Shown here: positions 33,625-46,086 of the stretch, piece by piece
Position numbering within the stretch: the stretch's first letter is position 1
Layout of the letters: each line of letters begins with the position of its first letter
NCBI RefSeq assembly: GCF_002127325.2
Contig: NC_035446.2
Coordinates: 157,326,799 to 157,390,798, forward strand
Source of the DNA: Helianthus annuus
Taxonomy: Eukaryota; Streptophyta; Magnoliopsida; Asterales; Asteraceae
Direction: 5' to 3'
DNA: 64,000 nucleotides
Made by a program: the position numbers and the translations under genes
The notes under the pieces: generated by a model
What the model was told of the DNA's origin: nothing
Database searches by the model: none
Seen by the model: only the letters and a program-made list of their open reading frames with translations

Positions 33625-35863
33625 TGTGACAACTCGAGTGTTTGACTTTCACTTTCGCATTTATTGCGCGTTGACTTTGACTTTGACTGTTTAGTTGTTG
33701 GATTGTGGACTTGAATTATACGAGTTGTGTGTTAATAGAGTATATTGTCGTTTTGCCTATATGTTACTATTTGTGGTGATAGAAAATAATATTAGAATTG
33801 TTATTATTATAATATTAACCTTAACCTAGCCCTCGAAGGATAACATGTAGTTCGAAGGATTCGAAGGACCACGAAGGATAACCTTCGACCCCGAAACATA
33901 TCCTTCGACATTATTCGAGCACGAAACATATTCTTCGACCTTGTTCGGCCCGAAGGATCACGAAACATATCTTTCGATATGTTTCGGCCCAGTCCTTCAA
34001 TTTGGGCCTTGGCCCACTGCCGATTTAATATAAATTGATTAGAGACTTTACGTGATAACATTTTTGATCGGCAAACCCTAGAACATTTTCACTTGTGACG
34101 GCAACCACAAACTTACGGAAATTCTGCTGATCAATTCCTTGTTTGCTACCCGATCGGTTAGTGTTAATTGCTAATTGTGATCTATTGACTTAATGATGAT
34201 ATTGTTGCATGTTTTGGATTATAAGATCGTATGCTTTGAATAATTCTGTGAGTAGTTAATCGGAATTATTGCTATTGACATGTTGAATATGTGCGATTCC
34301 ATGATTCGATTTACGTTATGATAATTAGGACGATTGATTATGATTGTTAGATGATTTTATGATAGTAGGGTTCATAGCATGTTAATCGGTCACCAAGTCC
34401 TACGTTCGGATTGTTTGTACGATAACCGGTTATGTAATGTTGTGTTTGGCTTGCTTGCATGATAAAGCGGATTGTTGTAACCGAATTGCTAACTTGGTTA
34501 ACTGGGTTGCGAATGGCTTAGGTTGCCGATAGCCGGATTAGTGTTCATGTAATTAAATTAGGGTTCTTGAGTGAAACCTTGTGATTATGCTTGTTTGATC
34601 CTGTTGACAATAACTGATTGGTGAAATTGTGTTAATGGATAAAACGTAACTGCCATGACCGAAAGATACCAATGGCTCGAACCATGGTAGTTTGACCGAA
34701 CCATAATCTGATCGAACCATAGTTGACCGAAGGATACTGGTTGACCGACAGATAGTTGGACCGAAGGATAGTTTGGACCGAAAGATGTCATGGTCCGAAA
34801 CATGACATTCGGTCCGAAGGATCTTTGTGACACTTGTTTTCGAAAGATGATAGTATGAGTCGTGGGATACTAGGGTTTTGAATAATGTTTGAACAGTGGA
34901 ACATATGTTGATTTAATTGACATGCCATGCTTAGTGATGAACGTGCAATACTACGTGCCGTGCTGATATGCAAACTGACTGCTATGTGAACAATTAATTG
35001 CATGCGTATCATTTCGAACATGAACTGATTTGTTATACGTGCATACACTAGGACGTGATTAATTACTTGTGAGTGCATAACTTAGCATACCGAGCAAACC
35101 AAGGTGAGTTCACACTCCTACTAAGGCATGGGATTCCCGGGTTGTGGGAATGGGTTAAAGGTTATTATTGAAAGGAACGTACATATGCTTTACTAGACTG
35201 TCACCTATCATGTCCTCGGATGTCAGGACGGTTACGTAGGTTGGGATAACACCTACGGGTTCACATGCCATTCTATCCTCGGGTACGAAGGATACGCACG
35301 TAAAACCTACGTGTACGCATTACTTACTTCTATCCTCAGGTTACGAAGGATACGTGCGTAAAACCTACGCACACTTTATACACACTTCTGTTCTCGGACG
35401 AAGAACAGGGATAATAATACGAACAGTCTAGTGGTCACTTAACATGGGAAGCCCCCACCAGCACAACTTACTATCGGCCCTGTAGAGCCACCTGTTACTT
35501 ACTGTTACACATTTACTTACTGTGAACTCGCTCAACTAGTTTGTTGATCATACTGTTACATGCCTTGCAGATCGTTAGGTACTGGGAGCTTGCATTGGAG
35601 AAGCGGGTCGTTGTGGACGAGGATCGTGTTTCTTATGTTGAACTGTTACAACGCTTAAACTATTTACTACTGTTGGTTTCTTTACTATGCTTCCGCTACA
35701 CTTTAAAACGTTGATATGTTTTGAACACCTTTTGTATTGAATGGATGGCTTTCTTTTATCTTACTTAATATTAAATGCATGTTCAATATGATTGGTGGCT
35801 TGATCCTGGTCAGTCACGCTCCCAAGCGGTGATACTCCGCAGGTGGATTTTGGGGGTGTGACA
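33625..35863 (+). repeat. 5' LTR of retrotransposon 2
   Basis: Begins TGTGACAACTCG, ends GGGGGTGTGACA. It contains many CGAAGGATA / CGAAACATA words (33830-33990, 34660-34830) and a direct repeat of about 60 bp with TATCCTC ... ACGAAGGATACG ... GTAAAACCTACG at 35273-35372. Confidence 0.93.
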
Positions 35864-35866
35864 GAT

Positions 35867-35880
35867 TGGTATCAGAGCCA
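35867..35880 (+). other. Primer-binding site of retrotransposon 2
   Basis: TGGTATCAGAGCCA three bases after the 5' LTR, complementary to initiator methionine tRNA. Confidence 0.9.
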
Positions 35881-36185
35881 TTGGTTATAGAGAACTTGGT
35901 TTTAATATGGGAAAACGTTTTTATTAAAACCAGACTATAACCAGAACAGTGCTCTCAACGATCCACAACGACGCTTCGCTCCACGTGCAAGACTCAACTC
36001 CCTAGGTAATAAGGTTTATGTTTATTGCCTACATGCTAGAATTTGCATAGAACTTTGCTCGTAGTATGCTTACATTACTTGCTCACAACTTGACATTGCA
36101 TGAGAATACTTATGTGCTTACACTCTTCTGTCATCGCACTATTCGCGAACCTTTCTCACTTATGTTGCCTTTGATGTGAAGATCA

Positions 36186-39100
36186 ATGGCCGCACGAATT
36201 ACCATGACTCAAGCCCAGCTAGAGGCTCTTGTTGCTGCGGCAGTTGCAGCCGCCCAAGCAGGTAGTATACCCTGCAGTATAGACACTAGGATCTTTAGAT
36301 CCTACATTAATTCTCGTACTTAACCTTGCCCTATTCGTACACAATAGGTCAACCCGCTCAGCAACAGCCTGGATGCACCTTCAAGAATTTCATGGAATGT
36401 CGTCCTAGCTCGTTCAGTGGCACGGAGGGGGCAGTTGGACTCCTCCACTGGTTTGAAAAGCTCGAGTCGGTTTTCGAAATGTGTGAATGCCCTGAGGCTC
36501 GCAGGGTGAAGTTCGCCACTGGCACACTTGAAGGGATTGCGCTCACTTGGTGGAACGCACAAGTGCAGATCTTAGGGTTGGCAGCTGCTAACGCCACACC
36601 CTGGAATGAATTCAAAGAACTGATCAAGAGGGAATACTGCACTAGAGAAGACATTCACAAGTTGGAGGACGAGTTGTATAACTTGAAAATGGTTGGTTCG
36701 GAAATCGAAGCTTACACCAAAAGATCGAATGAGTTGGCTGTGCTGTGCCCAACTATGGTAGATCCTCCATACAAGCGAATTGAGTTGTATCTCAAAGGTT
36801 TGGCACCAGAAATACAGAGCCACGTTACGTCGGCTAACCTCAACAACATCCAAGAAATTCAGCGCCTCGCTCATCGCATCACAGATCAGGCAGTAGACCA
36901 GGGCAATTTGCCAAAGCGTATCAGTGCTACCGCTACCGCTACTGCTACTACTACACTTGCCACTCCCAGCGAAAGTAAGAGAAAATGGGAGGGGGATTCT
37001 AGCAAGGGATCAGCATCGGTACAGTCACAGTCTCAGCAGCGAAAGACGGATAGTTACCAAAGTCCCAGTCAGCACTCATCGAGCAGCCACAGACAGGGAG
37101 GGTATCGAGGAAACCTTCCAAAGTGTAACAACTGCAACAGGCATCACAGCGGCCAGTGCAATAAGGGCCGTTGTCAAAGGTGTTTAAAGATGGGTCACGA
37201 GGCCAAAGATTGTAGAAGCGCTCGCCCTGCAAATCAGAATCAGCAGCCTCAGCAACCAGCTCCACAGAATCAGCAGAATCAGCAACAGGGCAACAGGGGG
37301 TGTTATAAGTGTGGGGCTGAAGGTCACTTCAAACGCGATTGCCCACAGTTGAACCAGAACCGCAACAACAACCATCAGGGCAACGGGAACCATAACAACA
37401 ATAATGGGGGCAACAACAACAACAACGGCAATGAAGCTCGTGGTCGAGCATTTGTGTTGGGTCGAGGAGATGCAGTGAATGATCCTAACGTAGTTATGGG
37501 TAAGTTCCTTCTCGACGATATTTACGTTACTGTCTTATTTGATTCGGGGGCTGATACAAGTTATATGTCCATGAAAATGAGTAACTTATTAAAACGTACA
37601 CCAACACCTCTAGACACTAAACACGTCGTAGAACTAGCAAATGGTAAAAGTGTAGAAGCCGCTCATGTAGTCAAGGGTTGTAGCATTGTTCTAGCGGGTC
37701 AGACTTTCACGATTGATCTTATACCCATAGTCTTGGGTAGCTTCGACGTCGTCATCGGCATGGATTGGTTATCTCAACATCACGCAGAGATCTTATGCAA
37801 GGAAAAGGTTATTCGTATTCCTCGCCCCAGTCAAGAACCTCTCGAAGTTCAGGGCGACAAGAGTGGTGCTGTGGTTGGCATCATCTCTTACTTGAAGGCG
37901 CAGAAATGTTTACGAAAGGGGCATACTGCCATTCTGGCTCTCGTTACTGATGCATCAGCAAAGGAAAAGAAGCTGGAGGATATCCCAGTTGTACGTGACT
38001 TCCCTCAGGTGTTTCCTGAAGATTTACCAGGCTTACCGCCTCATCGCCAAGTCGAGTTTCAGATCGAATTGGCACCTGGAGCAGCGCCAATAGCCCGCGC
38101 ACCATATCGTTTAGCTCCAACCGAACTGGAAGAACTGTCGAAACAGCTGCAAGAGCTCTTGGAAAAGGGCTTTATTCGTCCAAGCTCTTCGCCTTGGGGA
38201 GCTCCGGTGTTATTTGTGAAAAAGAAGGATGGCACTTTCAGAATGTGCATCGATTATCGCGAGCTGAACAAGGTCACAGTGAAGAACCGTTATCCTCTTC
38301 CGCGCATCGACGACTTATTCGACCAGTTGCAAGGGTCGTGTTACTATTCCAAGATCGATTTGAGGTCAGGGTATCATCAGCTGAGAGTCCGGGATGAGGA
38401 CGTCTCCAAAACTGCTTTCAGAACTCGCTACGGTCATTACGAGTTTCTGGTCATGCCATTCGGGCTTACAAACGCACCTGCAGTCTTCATGGATCTCATG
38501 AACAGGGTGTGCAAACCGTATCTCGACAAGTTCGTCATCGTTTTCATCGACGACATTTTGATTTACTCCAAGAGTCAGGAGGAGCATGAGCAGCATCTAC
38601 GTATTATCTTGGAACTTCTTCGAAAAGAGCAACTGTACGCAAAGTTTTCAAAATGCGACTTCTGGCTTCGTGAAGTCCACTTCTTAGGCCATGTGGTAAA
38701 CAAGGATGGGATTCATGTCGATCCATCCAAGGTTGATTCGATCAGAAACTGGCCAGCACCGCGTACACCGACTGAAATACGCCAATTCTTGGGTTTGGCG
38801 GGTTACTACAGGCGATTTATTAAAGACTTCTCAAAGATCGCGCAACCACTTACTATGCTTACACAGAAAGGTGTCGTTTACAGATGGGGTAATACGCAAG
38901 AGACCGCTTTTCAGTACTTAAAGGATAGGCTTTGCAGCGCGCCTATTCTCTCACTGCCCGAGGGCACGGATGACTTCGTGGTTTATTGTGACGCATCGAT
39001 ACAAGGGCTTGGTTGTGTATTGATGCAACGGGATAAAGTGATCGCATACGCCTCTCGGCAACTCAAGGTTCATGAACGGAACTACACGACGCACGATTTA

Positions 39101-40900
39101 GAGCTGGGAGCTGTTGTTTTCGCGCTTAAGATATGGCGACACTACCTGTACGGTACCAGGTGCACGATTTACACCGATCACAGGAGTCTCGAGCATATCC
39201 TTAAGCAAAAGGATTTGAATATGCGTCAACGAAGATGGGTTGAACTACTGAACGACTACGAATGCGCCATCAAGTATCATCCAGGGAAGGCCAATGTTGT
39301 GGCTGATGCCCTCAGTCGGAAAGACACTCTACCTAAGCGCGTGCGAGCGCTACAGCTTACCATTCAGTCCAGTCTTCCTGCACAGATACGAGCAGCTCAG
39401 TTAGAAGCACTGAAACCTGACAACGTCAAAGCTGAAGCCTTACGCGGCTCAAGGCAACGCATGGAACAAAAGGAAGACGGCGCCTACTATGTAACGGGGC
39501 GTATTTGGGTCCCACTTTATGGCGGTTTACGCGAACTTGTAATGGATGAAGCTCACAAGTCTCGCTATTCGGTACATCCAGGGTCGGATAAAATGTACCA
39601 CGACATCAGCACTACTTATTGGTGGCCTAGTATGAAGGCTCACATCGCTACGTATGTTGGCAAGTGCTTGACCTGTGCGAGAGTCAAGGTCGAATATCAG
39701 AAACCAGCAGGTCTACTGCAGCAACCCAAGATACCGCAGTGGAAATGGGAAGAAATTTCCATGGATTTCGTTACGGGTTTACCTAGATCTCAGCGTGGGA
39801 ATGACACTATTTGGGTGATCGTTGATCGACTCACAAAGTCTGCTCACTTCTTGGCTATCAAAGAAACGGATAAGTTTTCTACACTAGCAGACATCTACTT
39901 GAAAGAAGTTGTTTCGAGGCACGGAGTGCCCATCTCTATTATTTCGGATCGCGATGCACGATTCACGTCAGAGCTTTGGCAAGCGATGCACAAATCCTTC
40001 GGCTCACGATTAGACATGAGCACAGCATATCATCCTCAGACAGATGGGCAGTCTGAGCGAACTATTCAAACTCTAGAAGACATGCTTCGAGCGTGTGTTA
40101 TCGATTTCGGCAACGGCTGGGAAAAGCACCTCCCTTTGGTGGAGTTCTCATACAATAATAGCTACCATACCAGCATTCAAGCCGCTCCATTCGAGGCATT
40201 GTACGGACGTAAATGCCGGTCACCTCTCTGTTGGGCAGAGGTGGGGGATAGTCAGATTACGGGTCCAGATATTGTTGTGGACGCCACAGAAAAGATAGCA
40301 CAGATACGACAACGCATGGCGGCAGCGCGCGACCGTCAGAAAGCCTACGCGGATAAGCGTAAGAGACCGTTGGAATTTGAGGTCGGGGACCGGGTTTTAT
40401 TGAAAGTTTCACCCTGGAAGGGTGTGGTACGTTTTGGCAAACGGGGCAAACTAAATCCGCGGTACGTCGGACCATTCGAAATTACAGAAAAGATTGGCAA
40501 GGTAGCCTACAGATTAAACCTACCAGCTGAACTCGGTGCAGTTCACAATGTATTTCACGTGTCGAATCTGAAGAAATGCCTATCAGATGAGACCCTTATA
40601 GTTCCTTTTAAGGAACTCACTATCGACGAGCGGTTGCAGTTCGTCGAGGAACCAGTTGAAATCACGGACCGGGATGTTAAGGTCCTCAAACACAAGAGAA
40701 TCCCTCTTGTTCGAGTTCGTTGGAACTCCCAGCGTGGCCCGGAGTATACATGGGAACGCGAAGACCAGATGAAAGAAAAGTACCCCCAGCTATTCGAAAC
40801 CAATGCATCCACTTCTGAGGCTGAAGCTACTACTACTGAATTTCGGGACGAAATTCCAAATCAACGGGGGGATGATGGGACACCCCAGGAAAACCAGTGA
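36186..40900 (+). CDS. Retrotransposon 2 gag-pol polyprotein
   Basis: The uninterrupted frame 36326-40900 contains, in order: the gag capsid region ([29 protein letters not shown]), two zinc-knuckle-like clusters ([28 protein letters not shown] at about residue 325), aspartic protease [12 protein letters not shown] (about 405), reverse transcriptase with [10 protein letters not shown] (about 740), RNase H with [12 protein letters not shown] (about 886), integrase ([43 protein letters not shown] about 1240), and a degenerate chromodomain-like tail ([10 protein letters not shown]). The upstream ATG at 36186 opens [20 protein letters not shown], a normal gag start. It joins the main frame in phase if 36262-36347 is spliced out as a GT-AG intron. 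Otherwise translation could begin at 36326 or at a later ATG. No inactivating change was seen. Confidence 0.92.
36262..36347 (+). other. Candidate 86-bp intron in gag of retrotransposon 2
   Basis: GT at 36262 and AG at 36346-36347. Splicing joins GCA G to GT CAA, giving [19 protein letters not shown] without a frame change. The unspliced upstream frame from 36186 stops at about 36321. This is inferred from sequence only. Confidence 0.5.
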
Positions 40901-40951
40901 ACGATACCTAGCTTCCTCAGTAAGTGCGTACTAAATTTCGGGACGAAATTT
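40838..40951 (+). other. Paired hairpins at the end of pol and before the PPT
   Basis: GAATTTCGGGACGAAATTC (40838-40856, inside the coding end) and AAATTTCGGGACGAAATTT (40933-40951, in the 3' UTR) are both perfect 8-bp stems with a GGA loop. The second stands two bases before the polypurine tract. Confidence 0.7.
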
Positions 40952-40953
40952 CT

Positions 40954-40969
40954 TTTAAGTTGGGGATAA
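40954..40969 (+). other. Polypurine tract of retrotransposon 2
   Basis: TTTAAGTTGGGGATAA directly precedes the 3' LTR. It is less pure than most tracts but in the right place. Confidence 0.7.
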
Positions 40970-43208
40970 TGTGACAACTCGAGTGTTTGACTTTCACTTT
41001 CGCATTTATTGCGCGTTGACTTTGACTTTGACTGTTTAGTTGTTGGATTGTGGACTTGAATTATACGAGTTGTGTGTTAATAGAGTATATTGTCGTTTTG
41101 CCTATATGTTACTATTTGTGGTGATAGAAAATAATATTAGAATTGTTATTATTATAATATTAACCTTAACCTAGCCCTCGAAGGATAACATGTAGTTCGA
41201 AGGATTCGAAGGACCACGAAGGATAACCTTCGACCCCGAAACATATCCTTCGACATTATTCGAGCACGAAACATATTCTTCGACCTTGTTCGGCCCGAAG
41301 GATCACGAAACATATCTTTCGATATGTTTCGGCCCAGTCCTTCAATTTGGGCCTTGGCCCACTGCCGATTTAATATAAATTGATTAGAGACTTTACGTGA
41401 TAACATTTTTGATCGGCAAACCCTAGAACATTTTCACTTGTGACGGCAACCACAAACTTACGGAAATTCTGCTGATCAATTCCTTGTTTGCTACCCGATC
41501 GGTTAGTGTTAATTGCTAATTGTGATCTATTGACTTAATGATGATATTGTTGCATGTTTTGGATTATAAGATCGTATGCTTTGAATAATTCTGTGAGTAG
41601 TTAATCGGAATTATTGCTATTGACATGTTGAATATGTGCGATTCCATGATTCGATTTACGTTATGATAATTAGGACGATTGATTATGATTGTTAGATGAT
41701 TTTATGATAGTAGGGTTCATAGCATGTTAATCGGTCACCAAGTCCTACGTTCGGATTGTTTGTACGATAACCGGTTATGTAATGTTGTGTTTGGCTTGCT
41801 TGCATGATAAAGCGGATTGTTGTAACCGAATTGCTAACTTGGTTAACTGGGTTGCGAATGGCTTAGGTTGCCGATAGCCGGATTAGTGTTCATGTAATTA
41901 AATTAGGGTTCTTGAGTGAAACCTTGTGATTATGCTTGTTTGATCCTGTTGACAATAACTGATTGGTGAAATTGTGTTAATGGATAAAACGTAACTGCCA
42001 TGACCGAAAGATACCAATGGCTCGAACCATGGTAGTTTGACCGAACCATAATCTGATCGAACCATAGTTGACCGAAGGATACTGGTTGACCGACAGATAG
42101 TTGGACCGAAGGATAGTTTGGACCGAAAGATGTCATGGTCCGAAACATGACATTCGGTCCGAAGGATCTTTGTGACACTTGTTTTCGAAAGATGATAGTA
42201 TGAGTCGTGGGATACTAGGGTTTTGAATAATGTTTGAACAGTGGAACATATGTTGATTTAATTGACATGCCATGCTTAGTGATGAACGTGCAATACTACG
42301 TGCCGTGCTGATATGCAAACTGACTGCTATGTGAACAATTAATTGCATGCGTATCATTTCGAACATGAACTGATTTGTTATACGTGCATACACTAGGACG
42401 TGATTAATTACTTGTGAGTGCATAACTTAGCATACCGAGCAAACCAAGGTGAGTTCACACTCCTACTAAGGCATGGGATTCCCGGGTTGTGGGAATGGGT
42501 TAAAGGTTATTATTGAAAGGAACGTACATATGCTTTACTAGACTGTCACCTATCATGTCCTCGGATGTCAGGACGGTTACGTAGGTTGGGATAACACCTA
42601 CGGGTTCACATGCCATTCTATCCTCGGGTACGAAGGATACGCACGTAAAACCTACGTGTACGCATTACTTACTTCTATCCTCAGGTTACGAAGGATACGT
42701 GCGTAAAACCTACGCACACTTTATACACACTTCTGTTCTCGGACGAAGAACAGGGATAATAATACGAACAGTCTAGTGGTCACTTAACATGGGAAGCCCC
42801 CACCAGCACAACTTACTATCGGCCCTGTAGAGCCACCTGTTACTTACTGTTACACATTTACTTACTGTGAACTCGCTCAACTAGTTTGTTGATCATACTG
42901 TTACATGCCTTGCAGATCGTTAGGTACTGGGAGCTTGCATTGGAGAAGCGGGTCGTTGTGGACGAGGATCGTGTTTCTTATGTTGAACTGTTACAACGCT
43001 TAAACTATTTACTACTGTTGGTTTCTTTACTATGCTTCCGCTACACTTTAAAACGTTGATATGTTTTGAACACCTTTTGTATTGAATGGATGGCTTTCTT
43101 TTATCTTACTTAATATTAAATGCATGTTCAATATGATTGGTGGCTTGATCCTGGTCAGTCACGCTCCCAAGCGGTGATACTCCGCAGGTGGATTTTGGGG
43201 GTGTGACA
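40970..43208 (+). repeat. 3' LTR of retrotransposon 2
   Basis: A same-length and apparently identical copy of 33625-35863. Confidence 0.93.
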
Positions 43209-44344
43209 AATCTGAGGTGTAACAGATCTGGAAATTGATTATTCAAGAATCAGCAAAGTTGAGGAATGGTTCTAAATGTCCGGATGGGTAACATGGATGA
43301 ACAATTTTTCCAGCGAATGGAGAAAATCTGCGAATGAACAATGTAACAGCGAATGCAGTTCTGTGGATGGAACAGATTCAGCGAATAGATAGAACTGCGA
43401 ATGAACACTTCTGTTGATCTGTTCAAATTCCATATCTGCAATAAAATATGCTAACTTCAGATCTGCAATTAACGTAACTGATTGATTGATTATTTCTGAT
43501 ATGTAATAAACCTGTGACAACTAACAACCAGTAGATTCGTGATAACTATCCAATCCAGGTTCGTTCGAATGAACCAGTGTGTAAACCTGTGTAAACCACT
43601 TTCAAATCTTGAATGTATAACTTGCTCTAGATTTGTGAAACTTTGCTGATTCTTGAATAACCAATTTCCAGATCTGTTACACCTCAGATTCGTGCTTATG
43701 TTATATTGATTCGTGTATGACAAGAGTTCTTGATTCGCTCGAACTTAATTAAATTTGCAGAAATGAACATGGGCTAAATCAATTACTAGTTCCACCCCAG
43801 CTCATTTCTGCAACTCGCCGGAGTTCGGAGTTCATCGGAGAAGACGACCGGAGAAGACGAAGACGTCCCCGTAACCCGCAAGCTTTTCGTTTCGGTATGC
43901 CGTTCTCGGAGTTCGGAGTTCATCGGTGGCGTTGGTGGCTGTGGTGGCGGTGGTGGCTGTGGTGGTGGTGGTGGCAGTGGTGGCGGTGGTGGTGGTGGTG
44001 GCAGCGGAGTGGTGGTGGTGGCAGGGCTAGTGGTGGTGGTGTTAACTGCCATTTCAGTCCATTTTTTAAATTTACACAATCAGTCCTTTATGTTACAAAT
44101 TTACACAATCAGTCCTTATTTACAAACTGACTTAACTGGGTTATGATTTTTGGACTGAAATGGCACCTTTCCAGAACGTGGGGGACGAAAATGGCGCATT
44201 TTTGAAAAATGGACTGAAATGGCCAAAGTGACCAAACCACAGGGATGAAAATGGCAGTTAACTCAAATATTAAAGATTAAAAAAGTTATAATTATAATAA
44301 TTTTTAAAATTTAGATTACTATTCATCCAAACAACTTTGTATTA

Positions 44345-44703
44345 ATATATACTAGGGTATTTCTCCGCGCATTGCGGCGGCACCTTACCGTAAGCATTGG
44401 ATGGGTATTGCTTTGATTCGTTATAGTACCAATATGACATGCACTCGGTATATAAACTAACGTACACTTTTTTTACATCGACCGAAAACAATAAAAACAA
44501 ACACCAGTACCGGCACCGATGTTTGAACAGTATCAATCGGTTCAGATCATCACAATATTTGTACCAGTATTCATTTATCACCGCATACAGAGTTGTATAA
44601 ATGAAATATTATCGAAACCGTAAATCACAAAAATGGATTTAGGTATCGCCATACTGGTATCGTTGTTGTTTGATACGGTACAACAAGAATATCATTGTAA
44701 TCT
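44345..44703 (-). repeat. Dispersed repeat family member with Helitron-like 3' end
   Basis: On the minus strand the segment ends GCCGCCGCAATGCGCGG, a short tail and CCCTAG followed by T, a Helitron-type 3' terminus. The interior shares the family phrases listed for 32160-32640. The 5' end is not found because a solo LTR is inserted at 44709. Confidence 0.5.
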
Positions 44704-44708
44704 CGTTT

Positions 44709-46008
44709 TGTAACAACTCTCCCAAAAACCATTAAAACACTCCTATACGCCCTAAAATACACCTCGTATACGAAAAACGGACCTAATATACCTTTATATT
44801 AATAAAAATCAAATAAAAACAAAAAAATGAGATCCTCGTGGGGCGCGACCCAGTCAAGCTAAGACTGTCGCGGGCCGCGACCGAGTAACACCATGCGACA
44901 CCAGGTTGCGCCACGTGTCCCTGTGCGTGTGAGATCTACGGTGTGAGTCGACCAAGCTAGGGCCTACCCTAGTGGCCTCGCGGGCCGTGAAGGCCTAGCT
45001 TTGTATCTCTCGCGGGGCGCGAGAAAACCCCGATCAGACCTATATAAGGAGGCCTCTGCCTCATTCATTCTCGTTCAATTCTTTTCTCTCTCAAAGCCCC
45101 TATGATAGCAATAGTCGTGCTCGATATAATACCCCTAAAAATCGAAGCTCTGCCTCGTTGTAAGTATTATAACCCCCGGTTATGTATTAGTTACTCTGCC
45201 CGATTGATCTAGAGCTCCGTAACGCATGTCAAGGCTCTGCCTGACTCAATCGTTGGAGTTCTGTCTCGGGGTTATAGCTAATGTAAATTGGCTATCTTAC
45301 TAACACGTGTGCATTGTTTAATTTTAATAGATTATAACCATAAAGTCACTAGAAAGCAGTAGTATTATCTAAAATAGCAAAGTGAGTACATCTTATTTTT
45401 ATAAACTGTTTTTACAAAACCTAAATTATTTTAAAGTATATTTAACAGTGATTGAGTCTATGTATTCTCCAATTACTGTCGGTATGTTGGGGTTTTGTAT
45501 ACATTACTTGTTACTACACTGTGAGTAGTAGCATAACCACAAGTCAGGATTGACAGTACCGTGGGTGGTAATTGGGTAGATAAAAACATTGTAATTGCTC
45601 TCAATACTGTAAAGATATAAAAACCTATTTTGATTAAACTGAGATGCACTCGCCAGTATTTCTTGCTGATAAAACTTTTTTAAAACATGTTTCAGGTAAC
45701 AAAATGTGAAAGCCAAATAGAAGTCAGCTGGAGAGCACTGAAGTCTTCGAAAAGTGGCTATAAAAGTTACCTAAACAAGAAAAAAGTTTATTTAAATAAA
45801 TTAGGGTTTATCCCTATAAACAAATTGTAATGGAAATTTGGGTTTTTCCCATGTATTTACTATTATAAAAGTGTGGTGTTTTAACTCTGATAAACTATTT
45901 TCTACGGTCCTGATGTTTAATTTCCACTGCCAAATTAATAAACACCGATACCACTAATCTGAATCTCGTGGCCGCCCGCTTCCGGGATAGGGGACGGGGG
46001 TTGCGACA
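44709..46008 (+). mobile_element. Solo LTR, 1,300 bp
   Basis: Bounded by TGTAACAACTCTCCC and GGGTTGCGACA with the 5-bp duplication CGTTT on each side (44704-44708, 46009-46013). A promoter-like CTATATAAGGAGG lies at about 45039-45051. There is no internal region, so this is the product of recombination between two LTRs. The GC-rich left third (GCGGGCCGCGACC) differs from the rest. Orientation is inferred from the TATA motif. Confidence 0.85.
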
Positions 46009-46086
46009 CGTTTTTTTTTAATGAACTGAGTGCTTTATTCTTGTCTCATAACAGTAAATAATATCAAACAATATTTACACTGATAT

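Larger units (their letters stand above)
33625..43208 (+). mobile_element. Ty3/gypsy LTR retrotransposon 2 (chromovirus, Tekay/Del-like), apparently intact
   Basis: A 9,584-bp element with two LTRs of 2,239 bp each. I saw no difference between the LTRs by eye. It has an AATCT duplication, PBS, one uninterrupted gag-pol frame and a PPT. Everything needed for retrotransposition seems present, so it may be competent or very recently active. It is inserted in the arm of the foldback 33034-44264. Confidence 0.93.
33034..44264. mobile_element. Mutator-type foldback element split by retrotransposon 2
   Basis: Termini GAGTTAACTGCCATTTT and AAAATGGCAGTTAACTC are inverse copies. The 9-bp duplication AAATATTAA lies at 33025-33033 and 44265-44273. 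The two arms (33034-33624 and about 43625-44264, with 43209-43440 belonging to the left arm) mirror each other almost base for base, including a CCACCA microsatellite at 33250-33365 and its GGTGGT mirror at 43922-44040. Removing the LTR element leaves a palindrome of about 1.64 kb. Proline-rich or Trp-rich frames over the microsatellites are artefacts. Confidence 0.9.
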
